Source: an uncultured Oscillospiraceae bacterium (lineage in GTDB: Bacteria; Bacillota; Clostridia; Oscillospirales; Oscillospiraceae). From it: 21,994 bases of DNA. The notes beneath the pieces are model-generated. The model was given only the letters and a program-made list of their open reading frames with translations. It was not told the DNA's origin and searched no databases. Made by a program: the position numbers and the translations under genes. Shown in pieces: positions 1-6,787 of this stretch; the first letter of the stretch is position 1, and each line of letters opens with the position of its first letter. The stretch covers positions 1 to 21,994 of the forward strand of contig CAKTOB010000034.1 of the NCBI GenBank assembly GCA_934589525.1, given 5' to 3'.

Positions 1-1088
1 GGGGGATGACTGCCCTCCGTTTCCAGCCATTTCAGGACCTTTTCATTTCAATCCACATCCCCCGTGTGGGGGATGACTATCCCCGGACATGGTCCCGCCG
101 GTGGTCTTCAGATTTCAATCCACATCCCCCGTGTGGGGGATGACTGCCCTCCGTTTCCAGCCATTTCAGGACCTTTTCATTTCAATCCACATCCCCCGTG
201 TGGGGGATGACCACGCAGTAGCCCGCGATGTCCGCAAATACCGTGATTTCAATCCACATCCCCCGTGTGGGGGATGACCACAGCTTGTCGCACGTTGCAT
301 CAAACCACTCGGCATTTCAATCCACATCCCCCGTGTGGGGGATGACGGGGTAGGATGCTACCGCAGATACGGCAGCGGGATTTCAATCCACATCCCCCGT
401 GTGGGGGATGACATGGCGTGTAATTGCAACAAAAAATCCGCGGCCCAATTTCAATCCACATCCCCCGTGTGGGGGATGACCATGTCCAGGTCGTCCTCCT
501 CCGCCCGGTTGGCCATTTCAATCCACATCCCCCGTGTGGGGGATGACTTCCGGCCTGCAATTTATACATGGGGTAGGCAAAATTTCAATCCACATCCCCC
601 GTGTGGGGGATGACGTGCTTGTTCTCCGCATCCGCCGAAAGAACTTTTACATTTCAATCCACATCCCCCGTGTGGGGGATGACATTTTTCTTCCGCAATG
701 GCAATATGGGTATCTGCATTTCAATCCACATCCCCCGTGTGGGGGATGACTGTCCGCCAGTGCATCCACGTCCCGAACCACGTAATTTCAATCCACATCC
801 CCCGTGTGGGGGATGACCCAAATCCTTAAATTCCAGGCCCTTGACAGATAGGAATTTCAATCCACATCCCCCGTGTGGGGGATGACTTGGGGTGTACTCC
901 ATCCGCATTGATGAGAGCGTATTTCAATCCACATCCCCCGTGTGGGGGATGACCGGCGGCGCCGGAACAGCAGGAGGAGGCGACGGAAATTTCAATCCAC
1001 ATCCCCCGTGTGGGGGATGACCCAAGGCGGTTTACGTTACCTTTGCCCAGGGCGGATTTCAATCCACATCCCCCGTGTGGGGGATGAC
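1..1088 (-). CRISPR. Type I-C CRISPR array, 16 full repeats and 16 spacers, cut by the window edge
   Basis: Sixteen identical 33-bp repeats start at 45, 112, 179, 246, 314, 380, 448, 515, 582, 651, 718, 785, 854, 921, 989 and 1056. Bases 1-10 are the tail of a further repeat. In crRNA sense (minus strand) the repeat has a 7-bp stem ATCCCCC/GGGGGAT around loop ACAC and ends in GTGGATTGAAAT, the usual I-C 3' end. Spacers are 33-36 bp, mostly 34. The leader and cas2 lie at the high-coordinate end, so the spacer at 1022-1055 should be newest. No repeat in view is degenerate, so the old end of the array is outside the window. Spacers 11-44 and 145-178 are identical. Spacer targets cannot be judged from this sequence alone. 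Confidence 0.99.
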
Positions 1089-1265
1089 AGCAAAAGTATA
1101 CAAAAAAGAGGGTTCTGTTTTGTATTTTTGCGCTAAAAATTTTTGCTTTTTGGGAAACCGACCCGGATTTTTGAGGGGTGGGGTGGGTCGGGGCCTCGGT
1201 TTTTTGGGGGAAGCGGGTGCGAAGGTCCCAGGGGATCTATGGGTGCTGCCGCTTCGCACAGAGGG
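1089..1265 (-). promoter_or_regulatory. CRISPR leader between cas2 and the first repeat
   Basis: This 177-bp non-coding stretch separates cas2 from the leader-proximal repeat, where a I-C leader is expected. On the minus strand a TATACT hexamer (1095-1100) lies 6 nt before the first repeat, so transcription could start at or near the repeat; no good -35 box is visible at 16-18 bp. The half next to the array is A/T-rich with repeated GCAAAAA words. The half next to cas2 is G-rich on the plus strand, with four G-runs at 1175-1193 and a 7-bp inverted repeat CCGACCC (1158-1164) / GGGTCGG (1185-1191). Read-through from the cas operon could also feed the array, since no clear terminator follows cas2. 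Confidence 0.7.
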
Positions 1266-1556
1266 TCAGAGGATCAGGGGGTCGGCGGGGTTATAGCCTG
1301 GTTTAATGCCGTAATGGCGGATTTTTTCGGAATAGTTGTTCCCCAGGTTATAAAACCGCAGGCTGTCCTTTTCCTGATCCATGGTCGCCACCAGCTTTGC
1401 TTCCAGGGCCCGCAGCTGGGCCGCATCCAGGACACACTCAAAGACGCTGTTTTGCACCCGTTGGCCGTAATCAAGGCACTGTTTCGCAATTTTCCGCAGT
1501 CTGCGCCGCCCGGCGGCATCTTCAGTATTTACGTCATAGCTAATTAGTACGAACAT
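1266..1556 (-). CDS. cas2: Cas2, CRISPR adaptation endonuclease-fold subunit
   Basis: This 96-residue protein matches the usual length of type I-C Cas2. It opens with the beta-strand MFVLISYDV, whose Asp8 is the conserved acidic residue of the ferredoxin-like fold, followed by an Arg/Lys-rich helix (about residues 17-25) and the VQNSVFECVLD strand. Known role: a Cas2 dimer bridges two Cas1 dimers and measures the prespacer during spacer integration at the leader end. The start ATG lies 3 nt after the cas1 stop, so the two are translated from one mRNA. It is the last gene of the operon and faces the leader and array directly. No truncation is seen. Confidence 0.97.
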   Translation of the reverse strand: MFVLISYDVNTEDAAGRRRLRKIAKQCLDYGQRVQNSVFECVLDAAQLRALEAKLVATMDQEKDSLRFYNLGNNYSEKIRHYGIKPGYNPADPLIL

Positions 1557-1559
1557 GGC

Positions 1560-2591
1560 TCACTTCCATAAAAACGGTGGATACCCGTCCAAGTCACCCC
1601 GAATGAACCGTGCCAGCAGAAGCGCCTGGACGCAGGGGACCATGCCCCAGCTCATTTTTTCGTTCAAATAGGGATGCGTCATGGTATCCCGCTTTCGCTC
1701 CTGCCAGGCCTTTAAAAATTTCTTTCGGCCGGTGTCCGTCAGAAGCACCGCACCGCTGTCCTGCGTCTCGAAGTCCTCCGGTCGGATCATACGGTTATTG
1801 ACCAAGGTCAGAACGAACCGGTCTGCCATACAGGGCCGCAGCTCCTCCATCAGGTCCAGGGCCAGGGAAGTCCTTCCCGGGCGATCCCTGTGGAGGAAGC
1901 CCACATAGGGGTCCAGGCCCACGCTTTCCAGGCCGCTGGCGCAGTCGTGGGCCAGCAGGCTATAGGCAAAGGACAGCATGGCATTGACCCGATCCAGCGG
2001 TGGGCGGCGATTCCTGCCGTGGAAGAAAAAGGCTTCCTTCCGGTTCAGAAGCAGGTGGTCAAAGACACCAAAATACGCCGTTGCCCCCAGGCCCTCCAGG
2101 CCCCGCAAGGCACCGGGGTCCTCCGTCTCCAGCACCAGGGGCCGCAGTTCCAGAAGCTTTTGGACCGCATTTTCCAGGCCGCAGCCCTCCACCCGGGGCC
2201 CATGGTCCCGGAGGGTCCGCTGAAGGCTGGAGGCGCTGTTGGAGAGCTTTCCGAAAATCATATTGCGGGCAATGCGGCAGCTCCGCTCCAAATCGTCGGC
2301 AATGCGGTACTGTTCCCGGCGGAGCAGGACATTTCCGTTGTTTTCCCCCCCGACCCGGGCCAAAAACCGTCCTCTGGGCGTGCAGAACGCCAACCCGATG
2401 CCTCTTTCAGCGCAGGCCCCCATCAGGGCCGGAGAGGCCCCGGAGTAGGAAAAACTGACAATTGCTTGAAGCGTGTGCAGCGGATACCGGGCAGCCACCT
2501 CCCGGTCCCGGTTTGCCAGGACGTTTTCTCCCTCCAGGGATAAGTAAATATCCTCGGATGTTACAAACAGGGTGTTCAAAAGCTGCTTCAT
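1560..2591 (-). CDS. cas1: Cas1, CRISPR integrase (type I-C)
   Basis: The 343-residue protein carries the Cas1 active site: Glu166 in LRGLEGLGATAYF, His234 in GLDPYVGFLH and Asp246 in LALDLMEE, the three metal-binding residues of the family, plus the RPPLDRVNAMLSFAYSLL helix typical of the catalytic domain. The N-terminal 70 or so residues form the beta-rich domain. Known role: integrates prespacers at the first repeat together with Cas2. The frame is open for another 141 codons upstream, but that stretch is out of frame with and antisense to nothing functional: it simply overlaps cas4. The ATG at 2591 forms an ATGA overlap with the cas4 stop and starts with the family-typical MKQLLNTLFV, so it is the real start. 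Confidence 0.98.
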   Translation of the reverse strand: MKQLLNTLFVTSEDIYLSLEGENVLANRDREVAARYPLHTLQAIVSFSYSGASPALMGACAERGIGLAFCTPRGRFLARVGGENNGNVLLRREQYRIADDLERSCRIARNMIFGKLSNSASSLQRTLRDHGPRVEGCGLENAVQKLLELRPLVLETEDPGALRGLEGLGATAYFGVFDHLLLNRKEAFFFHGRNRRPPLDRVNAMLSFAYSLLAHDCASGLESVGLDPYVGFLHRDRPGRTSLALDLMEELRPCMADRFVLTLVNNRMIRPEDFETQDSGAVLLTDTGRKKFLKAWQERKRDTMTHPYLNEKMSWGMVPCVQALLLARFIRGDLDGYPPFLWK

Positions 2592-3250
2592 GGTGTTTCC
2601 TCCATTGCGGCCTTCAGGTAGTCGGATACGGGCTTTGTTTTCATCAGCCTTGGCAGGCACAGCTCCTTCAAAGAGCAGGCATTGCAGCTTTTCGAGGGCT
2701 TGACCTTGGGGGTATAGCCCCGCCGGTAAAGCTCGTGCATTTCCGTCAGCAGCGTCCGGACCTGACAGCGCAGTTCCTGGGTAAACGCAACCTTTTGCCT
2801 GCGGCGTATTTCGCCGTAATACACCGCCCCCTCCGGAATATCGCAGCACAGCATGGCTTCCAGGCACATGGCCTGGGCACACAGCTGCAAGGCATCGCTG
2901 CTGTCCTCCCGGGGGCTGCCCCGCTTGTATTCCACCGGGTAGGGCTGCCACAGGCCCTCCTTTCCCTGGAGCGGAATGCCCGTGGTACCCCGGTGGTATT
3001 CCACCACATCGCACTGGCCGGACACGCCCAATTCCCCGGAATAGACGCTGACGCCCCGGGTGATGAGCCGGTCTCCCCGGCTTTCCTGGAAGGACGGATC
3101 GTGGGCATGTTCATGGAGCAGCATTCCATCGACGGTACGGAAATTCTCCGCCCATTGGTGCTCGATGTGGATGAGCGCCCATTGCCGTCTGCAAAACCGG
3201 AAATGCTGCAATCCGGATAATTGGAGGAAGTCCTCCTCCTGATAGATCAC
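2588..3250 (-). CDS. cas4: Cas4, Fe-S cluster exonuclease for prespacer processing
   Basis: The 220-residue protein has the full Cas4 pattern: Cys20 near the N terminus and Cys189, Cys192 and Cys198 near the C terminus to hold the iron-sulfur cluster, and the RecB-nuclease motifs His48, Asp81 (GQCDVVEY), Glu107-x-Lys109 (PVEYKRG) and Gln122 (ALQLCAQAM). Known role in I-C: it binds Cas1-Cas2 and trims the PAM end so that spacers are taken up in the right orientation. The start is GTG at 3250, overlapping the cas7 stop as GTGA, so it relies on translational coupling. An ATGA overlap follows with cas1. The nuclease and cluster residues all look intact, so adaptation should be PAM-directed. Confidence 0.97.
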   Translation of the reverse strand: MIYQEEDFLQLSGLQHFRFCRRQWALIHIEHQWAENFRTVDGMLLHEHAHDPSFQESRGDRLITRGVSVYSGELGVSGQCDVVEYHRGTTGIPLQGKEGLWQPYPVEYKRGSPREDSSDALQLCAQAMCLEAMLCCDIPEGAVYYGEIRRRQKVAFTQELRCQVRTLLTEMHELYRRGYTPKVKPSKSCNACSLKELCLPRLMKTKPVSDYLKAAMEETP

Positions 3251-4134
3251 CCCATGCGCTTACAGGTGACACCGGCGGGGAGGTTTTCCTCGTCCAGGGT
3301 GATGGTGTAGTCCGAAAAGGCTCTGGGGGCGGTGACGTTGGGGTTCCGGGTGGCCTTTACCAAGTCAAAGAGCTTATAAGCCGGGGCATTGCCCAGTTCG
3401 GAATCATGGCGGAAGACAATGAGCTCCCGGAGGGCCATTTTGCCCCGGGCCGCGGAGTGGTCCAGCTCAAACATATTGAGCAGGGCCTGCCACAGCAGCT
3501 CCAGGTCCTCCTCGGAGAATCCCGTGGTTTTCCGGGCCAGGTTGGCGGACACATAGCCCTCAGCCCGGTAGAGGCCGTAGGGAACGATGTACTTCCGGCC
3601 CATTTCCGTGCCCTTCTTCTCTGCGTCCGCTTCAGTGGTAATGGCCACCCGGGTGATGGTGACCTCCTGGGGCATAATGGGGTCTACGCTTCTGGCAAAG
3701 CCCAGCTGCACCGGGCCCCGGACCTGGCCACAATTCAGAGCGCCCTTGACGAAAGTGGTCATCACAGCGCCGAAGGTGCGGATGTCAAAGAAGTTTTCGC
3801 ACATGAAGTCCCGGATCTTGGCGTCCAGGTCCGCGTCCTTTTTCTTCGCCTCTTTCAGCTTGGCGGGGTCTACGCCCAGGTAGGCGCAGGCTTCTCCGTC
3901 GCTGCGGTTCAGAGGCACGCCGTCCTTCACATAGATCCGATAACCGGGGACGCCCTCCTTGGCGGTTTCCACATAGTTGCGGATCTTCCGCTTCAGGCAA
4001 ACGTCCGTTACCAGACCGTAGCCGGTTTCCGGATCGATCCGGGGCATATTGCCGGCATCCGGGTCCCCGTTGGGATTTCCGTTCTCCACGTCGAAAAAGA
4101 TCACAAATTCATAGCGGTTGGCAATGGTACTCAT
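3247..4134 (-). CDS. cas7: Cas7 (Csd2), crRNA-binding backbone subunit of the I-C effector
   Basis: This 295-residue protein begins with the family-typical RYEFVIFFDVENGNPNGDPD segment and continues with GNMPRIDPETGYGLVTDVCLKRKIRNYV and the FFDIRTFGAVMTT region, the signature of type I-C Cas7/Csd2. Known role: six or seven copies form the filament that holds the crRNA spacer, and each copy's thumb kinks the guide so that every sixth base is flipped out and does not pair. That rule matters for the guide RNA at 6702-6784. The ATG follows the cas8c stop with no gap. Its ribosome binding site GAAGGAGG lies inside the end of cas8c. No damage is seen. Confidence 0.97.
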   Translation of the reverse strand: MSTIANRYEFVIFFDVENGNPNGDPDAGNMPRIDPETGYGLVTDVCLKRKIRNYVETAKEGVPGYRIYVKDGVPLNRSDGEACAYLGVDPAKLKEAKKKDADLDAKIRDFMCENFFDIRTFGAVMTTFVKGALNCGQVRGPVQLGFARSVDPIMPQEVTITRVAITTEADAEKKGTEMGRKYIVPYGLYRAEGYVSANLARKTTGFSEEDLELLWQALLNMFELDHSAARGKMALRELIVFRHDSELGNAPAYKLFDLVKATRNPNVTAPRAFSDYTITLDEENLPAGVTCKRMG

Positions 4135-5856
4135 TTATTTATCCTCCTTCTTGGTAAAACGGGATTGCTTCTGATGGTAATAGCCCAGGTAGAAAGAGCC
4201 CTGCTCCGGCAGGCTCAGCCGGACGGGGAAGCTTTCACCCAGAATGCCCAGGATGCCGCTGATCTTCCGGTCCAGAGCCGTTCTGGCCCCGATGTCCAGC
4301 TTTCGCAGATGCTTTTGAGACAGATTGCTCAAAATCGGGAAAATGGTCGCCGGTGTGGCGGCAGCGGAATTAAAATACTTATCCTTGATGGTGGCGTTGA
4401 TGCCGGGGTTTGCCCGCTCCTGGGCCTCCTCGTATACGGCAAACAATCGGCCCAGGGTATAGGGAATATTGGTGCTGTTTTCGTTCAGGCTCACGGTCAG
4501 TACCTCCTCCGGACATAGAGCATTTGGATTTTTCAGATAATAGGCTTTCAAAATGGCGGCCCGGCCGGGGGTGATCTCCCGCTCCGCCCGGATGCGCAGC
4601 ATGGTGGCCTCCATAAGGGCGGCGGGGTAGGGGGTCCCCGTAAAAATGGCCCGGGCAGTAGCCCCCGCCAGAATGGGAGAGGGGGACTTGTCGGTGGTGT
4701 TGAGATTCACGATTTCCCGGAGCATGGCCCACAGGGGCATGACCGCAAAGCGGGCCCCCTCTATTTCCAGTCGGGAATTGTGGTCATTGACGTTTTTCAT
4801 CAGGGCCCCAAAGGAATTTCGGAAGAAAAACCGGACGGACAGCCGGGCCGCATTGGGGGAAAGGCCCAGAATATAAAAATTCCGATTTGGGTCCAGGGAA
4901 AGGGCCTCACAGGGCAGCCCCTGGGCAAGGTTTTTCATGGCATCCCGCAGGTCCCGGTCCGTCAGCCCCTCCGGCAGGGCATCTCCAAAGAGGCTTAGTC
5001 CGGCGAACAGATCATACTGGGGTTCCGCCCCCTCTGCCCAGAAGACCACCGTGGTATCCCCGATGCGGTGAACATTGGGCTTGTCGCTGAGCAGATGATT
5101 CAGGGCTGCCGTGTAGGCAAAGGCGGCGTATTTTCCAACAGGGGCGTTGAGACTTTGCTCTTTTCCGTAAGAGCAAAAGGCCGGGGCATTGAAGGAGACC
5201 ATGGCGGCCCCGCTGGACTGGGCACCGGCCACGCCCTTGATGGTGGGGTGGGTCGCCGCGGGTACATCCGCCTTTCCGGTGACCAGGCATTGCTGGGGCT
5301 CCCCCTGGATCTCGCCGTAGCGGGCATTCCAGGCTTCCCGGATTTGGGGATCTTCCTGGGCGTATTCTGCCCCCACCCGGAACATCAGGTTGCAGCCCTT
5401 TAGGAGCTCCTGATAGCACTCTGCCAGCGCCGGGTGGTGCTGCGCCTCCTCCGGCTGCCAGCTGTCGAAAAAGGCCAGGATCGCCTTGGCGGCGGGGGTG
5501 TTGATTCCGTCCAGCAGTTCATGGTGCAGCTGTTTGCTGGCTTCAAAGCATTTTTTCGCCCGTTCCGGTTTGTTCTTATCGTCAAAGCCCAGAAAATAGG
5601 TCGAATTGTCCCAAAGGAAGTTTGGCAATATCCCCACCGTTCGGGTAACTGCCGCAGGCAGCTCTACGGGTTTGGGGCGGAGCTGGAGCTTTTTTCCCAC
5701 CGGCGTTTCCACCAGCGTAGGCACCACATATTCCAAATGTCCTTCCGCATCCACACACAGGGCATAGCTGATTTTTGCGGGACTCCAGCCGGACCGGGAT
5801 AATTTGCCCTGGGAGACAAGATCCTCAAACAGCTGGGTCAAGGCTTGCAAAATCAT
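4135..5856 (-). CDS. cas8c: Cas8c (Csd1), large subunit of the I-C effector, PAM recognition
   Basis: The 573-residue protein matches the type I-C Csd1 family in length and landmarks: an N-terminal MILQALTQLFEDL start, the GWSPAKISYAL segment, ILPNFLWDNSTYFLGFD, CLVTGK, FNAPAFCSYGKEQS.NAPVG, and an ILGLSPNAARLSVRFFF core. Known role: reads the TTC-type PAM, opens the duplex and recruits Cas3. The I-C gene also yields a small Cas11c subunit by internal initiation in studied species; a similar internal start may exist near the 3' end but I cannot identify it surely. GTG at 5862 is also in frame, but ATG at 5856 has a 7-nt spacing from GGGGAGG and forms an ATGA overlap with cas5, so it is preferred. 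Confidence 0.96.
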   Translation of the reverse strand: MILQALTQLFEDLVSQGKLSRSGWSPAKISYALCVDAEGHLEYVVPTLVETPVGKKLQLRPKPVELPAAVTRTVGILPNFLWDNSTYFLGFDDKNKPERAKKCFEASKQLHHELLDGINTPAAKAILAFFDSWQPEEAQHHPALAECYQELLKGCNLMFRVGAEYAQEDPQIREAWNARYGEIQGEPQQCLVTGKADVPAATHPTIKGVAGAQSSGAAMVSFNAPAFCSYGKEQSLNAPVGKYAAFAYTAALNHLLSDKPNVHRIGDTTVVFWAEGAEPQYDLFAGLSLFGDALPEGLTDRDLRDAMKNLAQGLPCEALSLDPNRNFYILGLSPNAARLSVRFFFRNSFGALMKNVNDHNSRLEIEGARFAVMPLWAMLREIVNLNTTDKSPSPILAGATARAIFTGTPYPAALMEATMLRIRAEREITPGRAAILKAYYLKNPNALCPEEVLTVSLNENSTNIPYTLGRLFAVYEEAQERANPGINATIKDKYFNSAAATPATIFPILSNLSQKHLRKLDIGARTALDRKISGILGILGESFPVRLSLPEQGSFYLGYYHQKQSRFTKKEDK

Positions 5857-6512
5857 TTCCACACCTCCCCGCTGTTCATCGCCGGGACCTCCAGAACGCC
5901 GTCCCGGAGGACTGCCCGGAAGAAATGGGGGGTAATGTTCCCTGGGTCCGAGTAATCCAGGTCCAGCAGCATCCAGCCCAGGTCCCGCTGCCCCTTCAGC
6001 TCCTCGGGACAGGGAGGAAGCTGGGTGCAGGGCTTGAAATGGGCGGGAAACTCCCGCACCCCGAAGCAGGGAGGCCGGTAAAACTGGCCCCGTTCCACCC
6101 GGCGGCGCATCATTTCCTGAAATTTTCCGGGATTGTCTGAGGGTGCGGCCCGGTCTGTCATTTCAAAATGGGCATCGATGACATAGCGCACATCCCGCAG
6201 GACCATGGCGGCCCGCTGCTGAATGCTGTCCGAGGCGGAAAGATAAAGTTCCTCCCCGGTTTCCATGGCGGAGCGGGCATTTCTGGCGCTGAGCACGTCC
6301 TTAACCTCGTTGCGGCGGATGTTTGTGAAGCGAATGGGGGCGCATACATGAATGCGGTCGATCCGCCACACCAGTCCCGGGTGCCAGAAAATACTTTCCA
6401 GCAGCCCCCGAGCCGCCGAAGGGGTCATCACGTCATAACTGACCCGTTCCGTTTTTAATTCCGGCCTGGAGAAGCAGGCAAAATCCCCCCAGACCTCAAC
6501 AGAAATCGACAT
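5853..6512 (-). CDS. cas5: Cas5 (Cas5c/d), crRNA-processing endoribonuclease and 5'-handle cap
   Basis: This 219-residue protein is the first gene of the effector-adaptation operon. It starts MSISVEVWGDFACFSRPELKTERVSYD and has the TPSAARGLLESIFWHPG segment and the ALRDV-like block VLRDVRYVIDAHFEM (about residues 120-135) of I-C Cas5. Known role: type I-C lacks Cas6, and Cas5 cuts the pre-crRNA at the base of the repeat hairpin, leaving an 11-nt 5' handle that it then holds. The frame extends 33 codons upstream, but the ATG at 6512 has AAAGGAG 8 nt before it and matches the usual family start, and the extension would run into the promoter. A leader of about 75 nt lies between the predicted transcription start and this ATG. 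Confidence 0.96.
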   Translation of the reverse strand: MSISVEVWGDFACFSRPELKTERVSYDVMTPSAARGLLESIFWHPGLVWRIDRIHVCAPIRFTNIRRNEVKDVLSARNARSAMETGEELYLSASDSIQQRAAMVLRDVRYVIDAHFEMTDRAAPSDNPGKFQEMMRRRVERGQFYRPPCFGVREFPAHFKPCTQLPPCPEELKGQRDLGWMLLDLDYSDPGNITPHFFRAVLRDGVLEVPAMNSGEVWK

Positions 6513-6594
6513 TGGGTGTCTCCTTTCTAATTTTTTTACGGAAGAAAACATTGCTGTTTGCAAAATACAGCAGGCTTTTTCTCTGTATGCCCCA

Positions 6595-6623
6595 ATCATA
6601 GCACGTCTCATTTACATTGTCAA
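6595..6623 (-). promoter_or_regulatory. Promoter of the cas5-8c-7-4-1-2 operon
   Basis: On the minus strand a perfect TTGACA (6618-6623) is separated by exactly 17 bp from TATGAT (6595-6600), and TG lies one base before the -10, giving an extended -10 element. Predicted transcription starts near 6588. This is close to sigma-A consensus, so the operon should be strongly expressed unless repressed. A TTC PAM and a match to the guide RNA lie immediately upstream of the -35 box. Confidence 0.9.
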
Positions 6624-6624
6624 G

Positions 6625-6644
6625 TTCAATAAATAAAAAAGTAA
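6625..6644 (+). promoter_or_regulatory. Guide-RNA target site: TTC PAM plus 17-nt partial protospacer beside the cas -35 box
   Basis: TTC (6625-6627) is the canonical I-C PAM. The next 17 bases (6628-6644) match the first 17 bases of the spacer-like region at 6727-6743 in 16 places: 11 contiguous from the PAM, a mismatch at position 12, then 5 more. Position 18 mismatches and similarity then ends. The PAM starts one base from the -35 hexamer at 6618-6623, so an effector bound here would cover that box. The match and distances are read directly; the binding is inferred. Confidence 0.85.
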
Positions 6645-6666
6645 ACTTATTGTATGGTGATTTTAT

Positions 6667-6695
6667 TTGACAAAACAAGGTGGGTATGGCATACT
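6667..6695 (+). promoter_or_regulatory. Promoter of the crRNA-like guide RNA
   Basis: A perfect TTGACA (6667-6672) is followed after 17 bp by CATACT (6690-6695). TG at 6687-6688 makes an extended -10 element that would compensate for the C at the first -10 position. The predicted start is about 6702, exactly where the degenerate repeat begins. It points away from the cas operon promoter; 43 bp separate the two -35 boxes and hold the target site. Confidence 0.8.
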
Positions 6696-6701
6696 ATGAC
6701 C

Positions 6702-6784
6702 GTCGGGGAAACCCGTGGATTGAAATAATAAATAAAACAGTAATGCGGTAAAAGGGGCAGGCAGATCATGCGCTGCCCCTTTTT
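6702..6784 (+). ncRNA. creR: CreR-type crRNA-like RNA: degenerate CRISPR repeat, spacer-like guide, terminator
   Basis: The predicted RNA of about 83 nt starts with a degenerate repeat (6702-6726). This keeps a leading GTC, has a 4-bp hairpin CGGG-GAAA-CCCG (6704-6715) in place of the array's 7-bp stem, and ends in GTGGATTGAAAT, identical over 12 nt to the array repeat and including the full 11-nt I-C handle. The guide begins at 6727 with AATAAATAAAACAGTAA and runs into a terminator hairpin at 6750-6783. The guide's first 17 nt match the site beside the cas promoter. Known family: Cas-regulating (CreR) RNAs use the effector to repress cas promoters through partial matches. The symbol is assigned by analogy. 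Alternatives are a CRISPR relic or a CreA-type antitoxin, but the matching target at the cas promoter and the lack of a nearby toxin gene favour CreR. Confidence 0.85.
6750..6784. terminator. Bidirectional intrinsic terminator shared by the guide RNA and cas3
   Basis: An 11-bp stem AAAAGGGGCAG (6750-6760) / CTGCCCCTTTT (6773-6783) with a 12-nt loop ends in a T-run on both strands. On the plus strand it ends the guide RNA; on the minus strand it lies 3 bp after the cas3 stop and ends cas3 transcription before the cas5 operon promoter. Confidence 0.88.
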
Positions 6785-6787
6785 CCG

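Noticed and set aside
89..1062. Several open frames with repeated IHIPRVGDD or HPPHGGCGLK peptides
   Set aside because: They are translations of the CRISPR repeats; no coding function is supported.
1..1088. Self-targeting by array spacers within this window
   Set aside because: Reading by eye, I found no spacer with a convincing match outside the array here; a full genome search would be needed to exclude it.
2592..3014. In-frame upstream extension of cas1 giving a 484-residue protein
   Set aside because: It overlaps the well-supported cas4 gene almost fully, while the ATG at 2591 gives a normal-length Cas1 with an ATGA overlap.
6600..6700. A CreT-type toxin gene that would make the guide RNA an antitoxin (CreTA)
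   Set aside because: No small reading frame with a ribosome binding site fits between the two divergent promoters, and the guide's target lies beside the cas operon -35 box itself.
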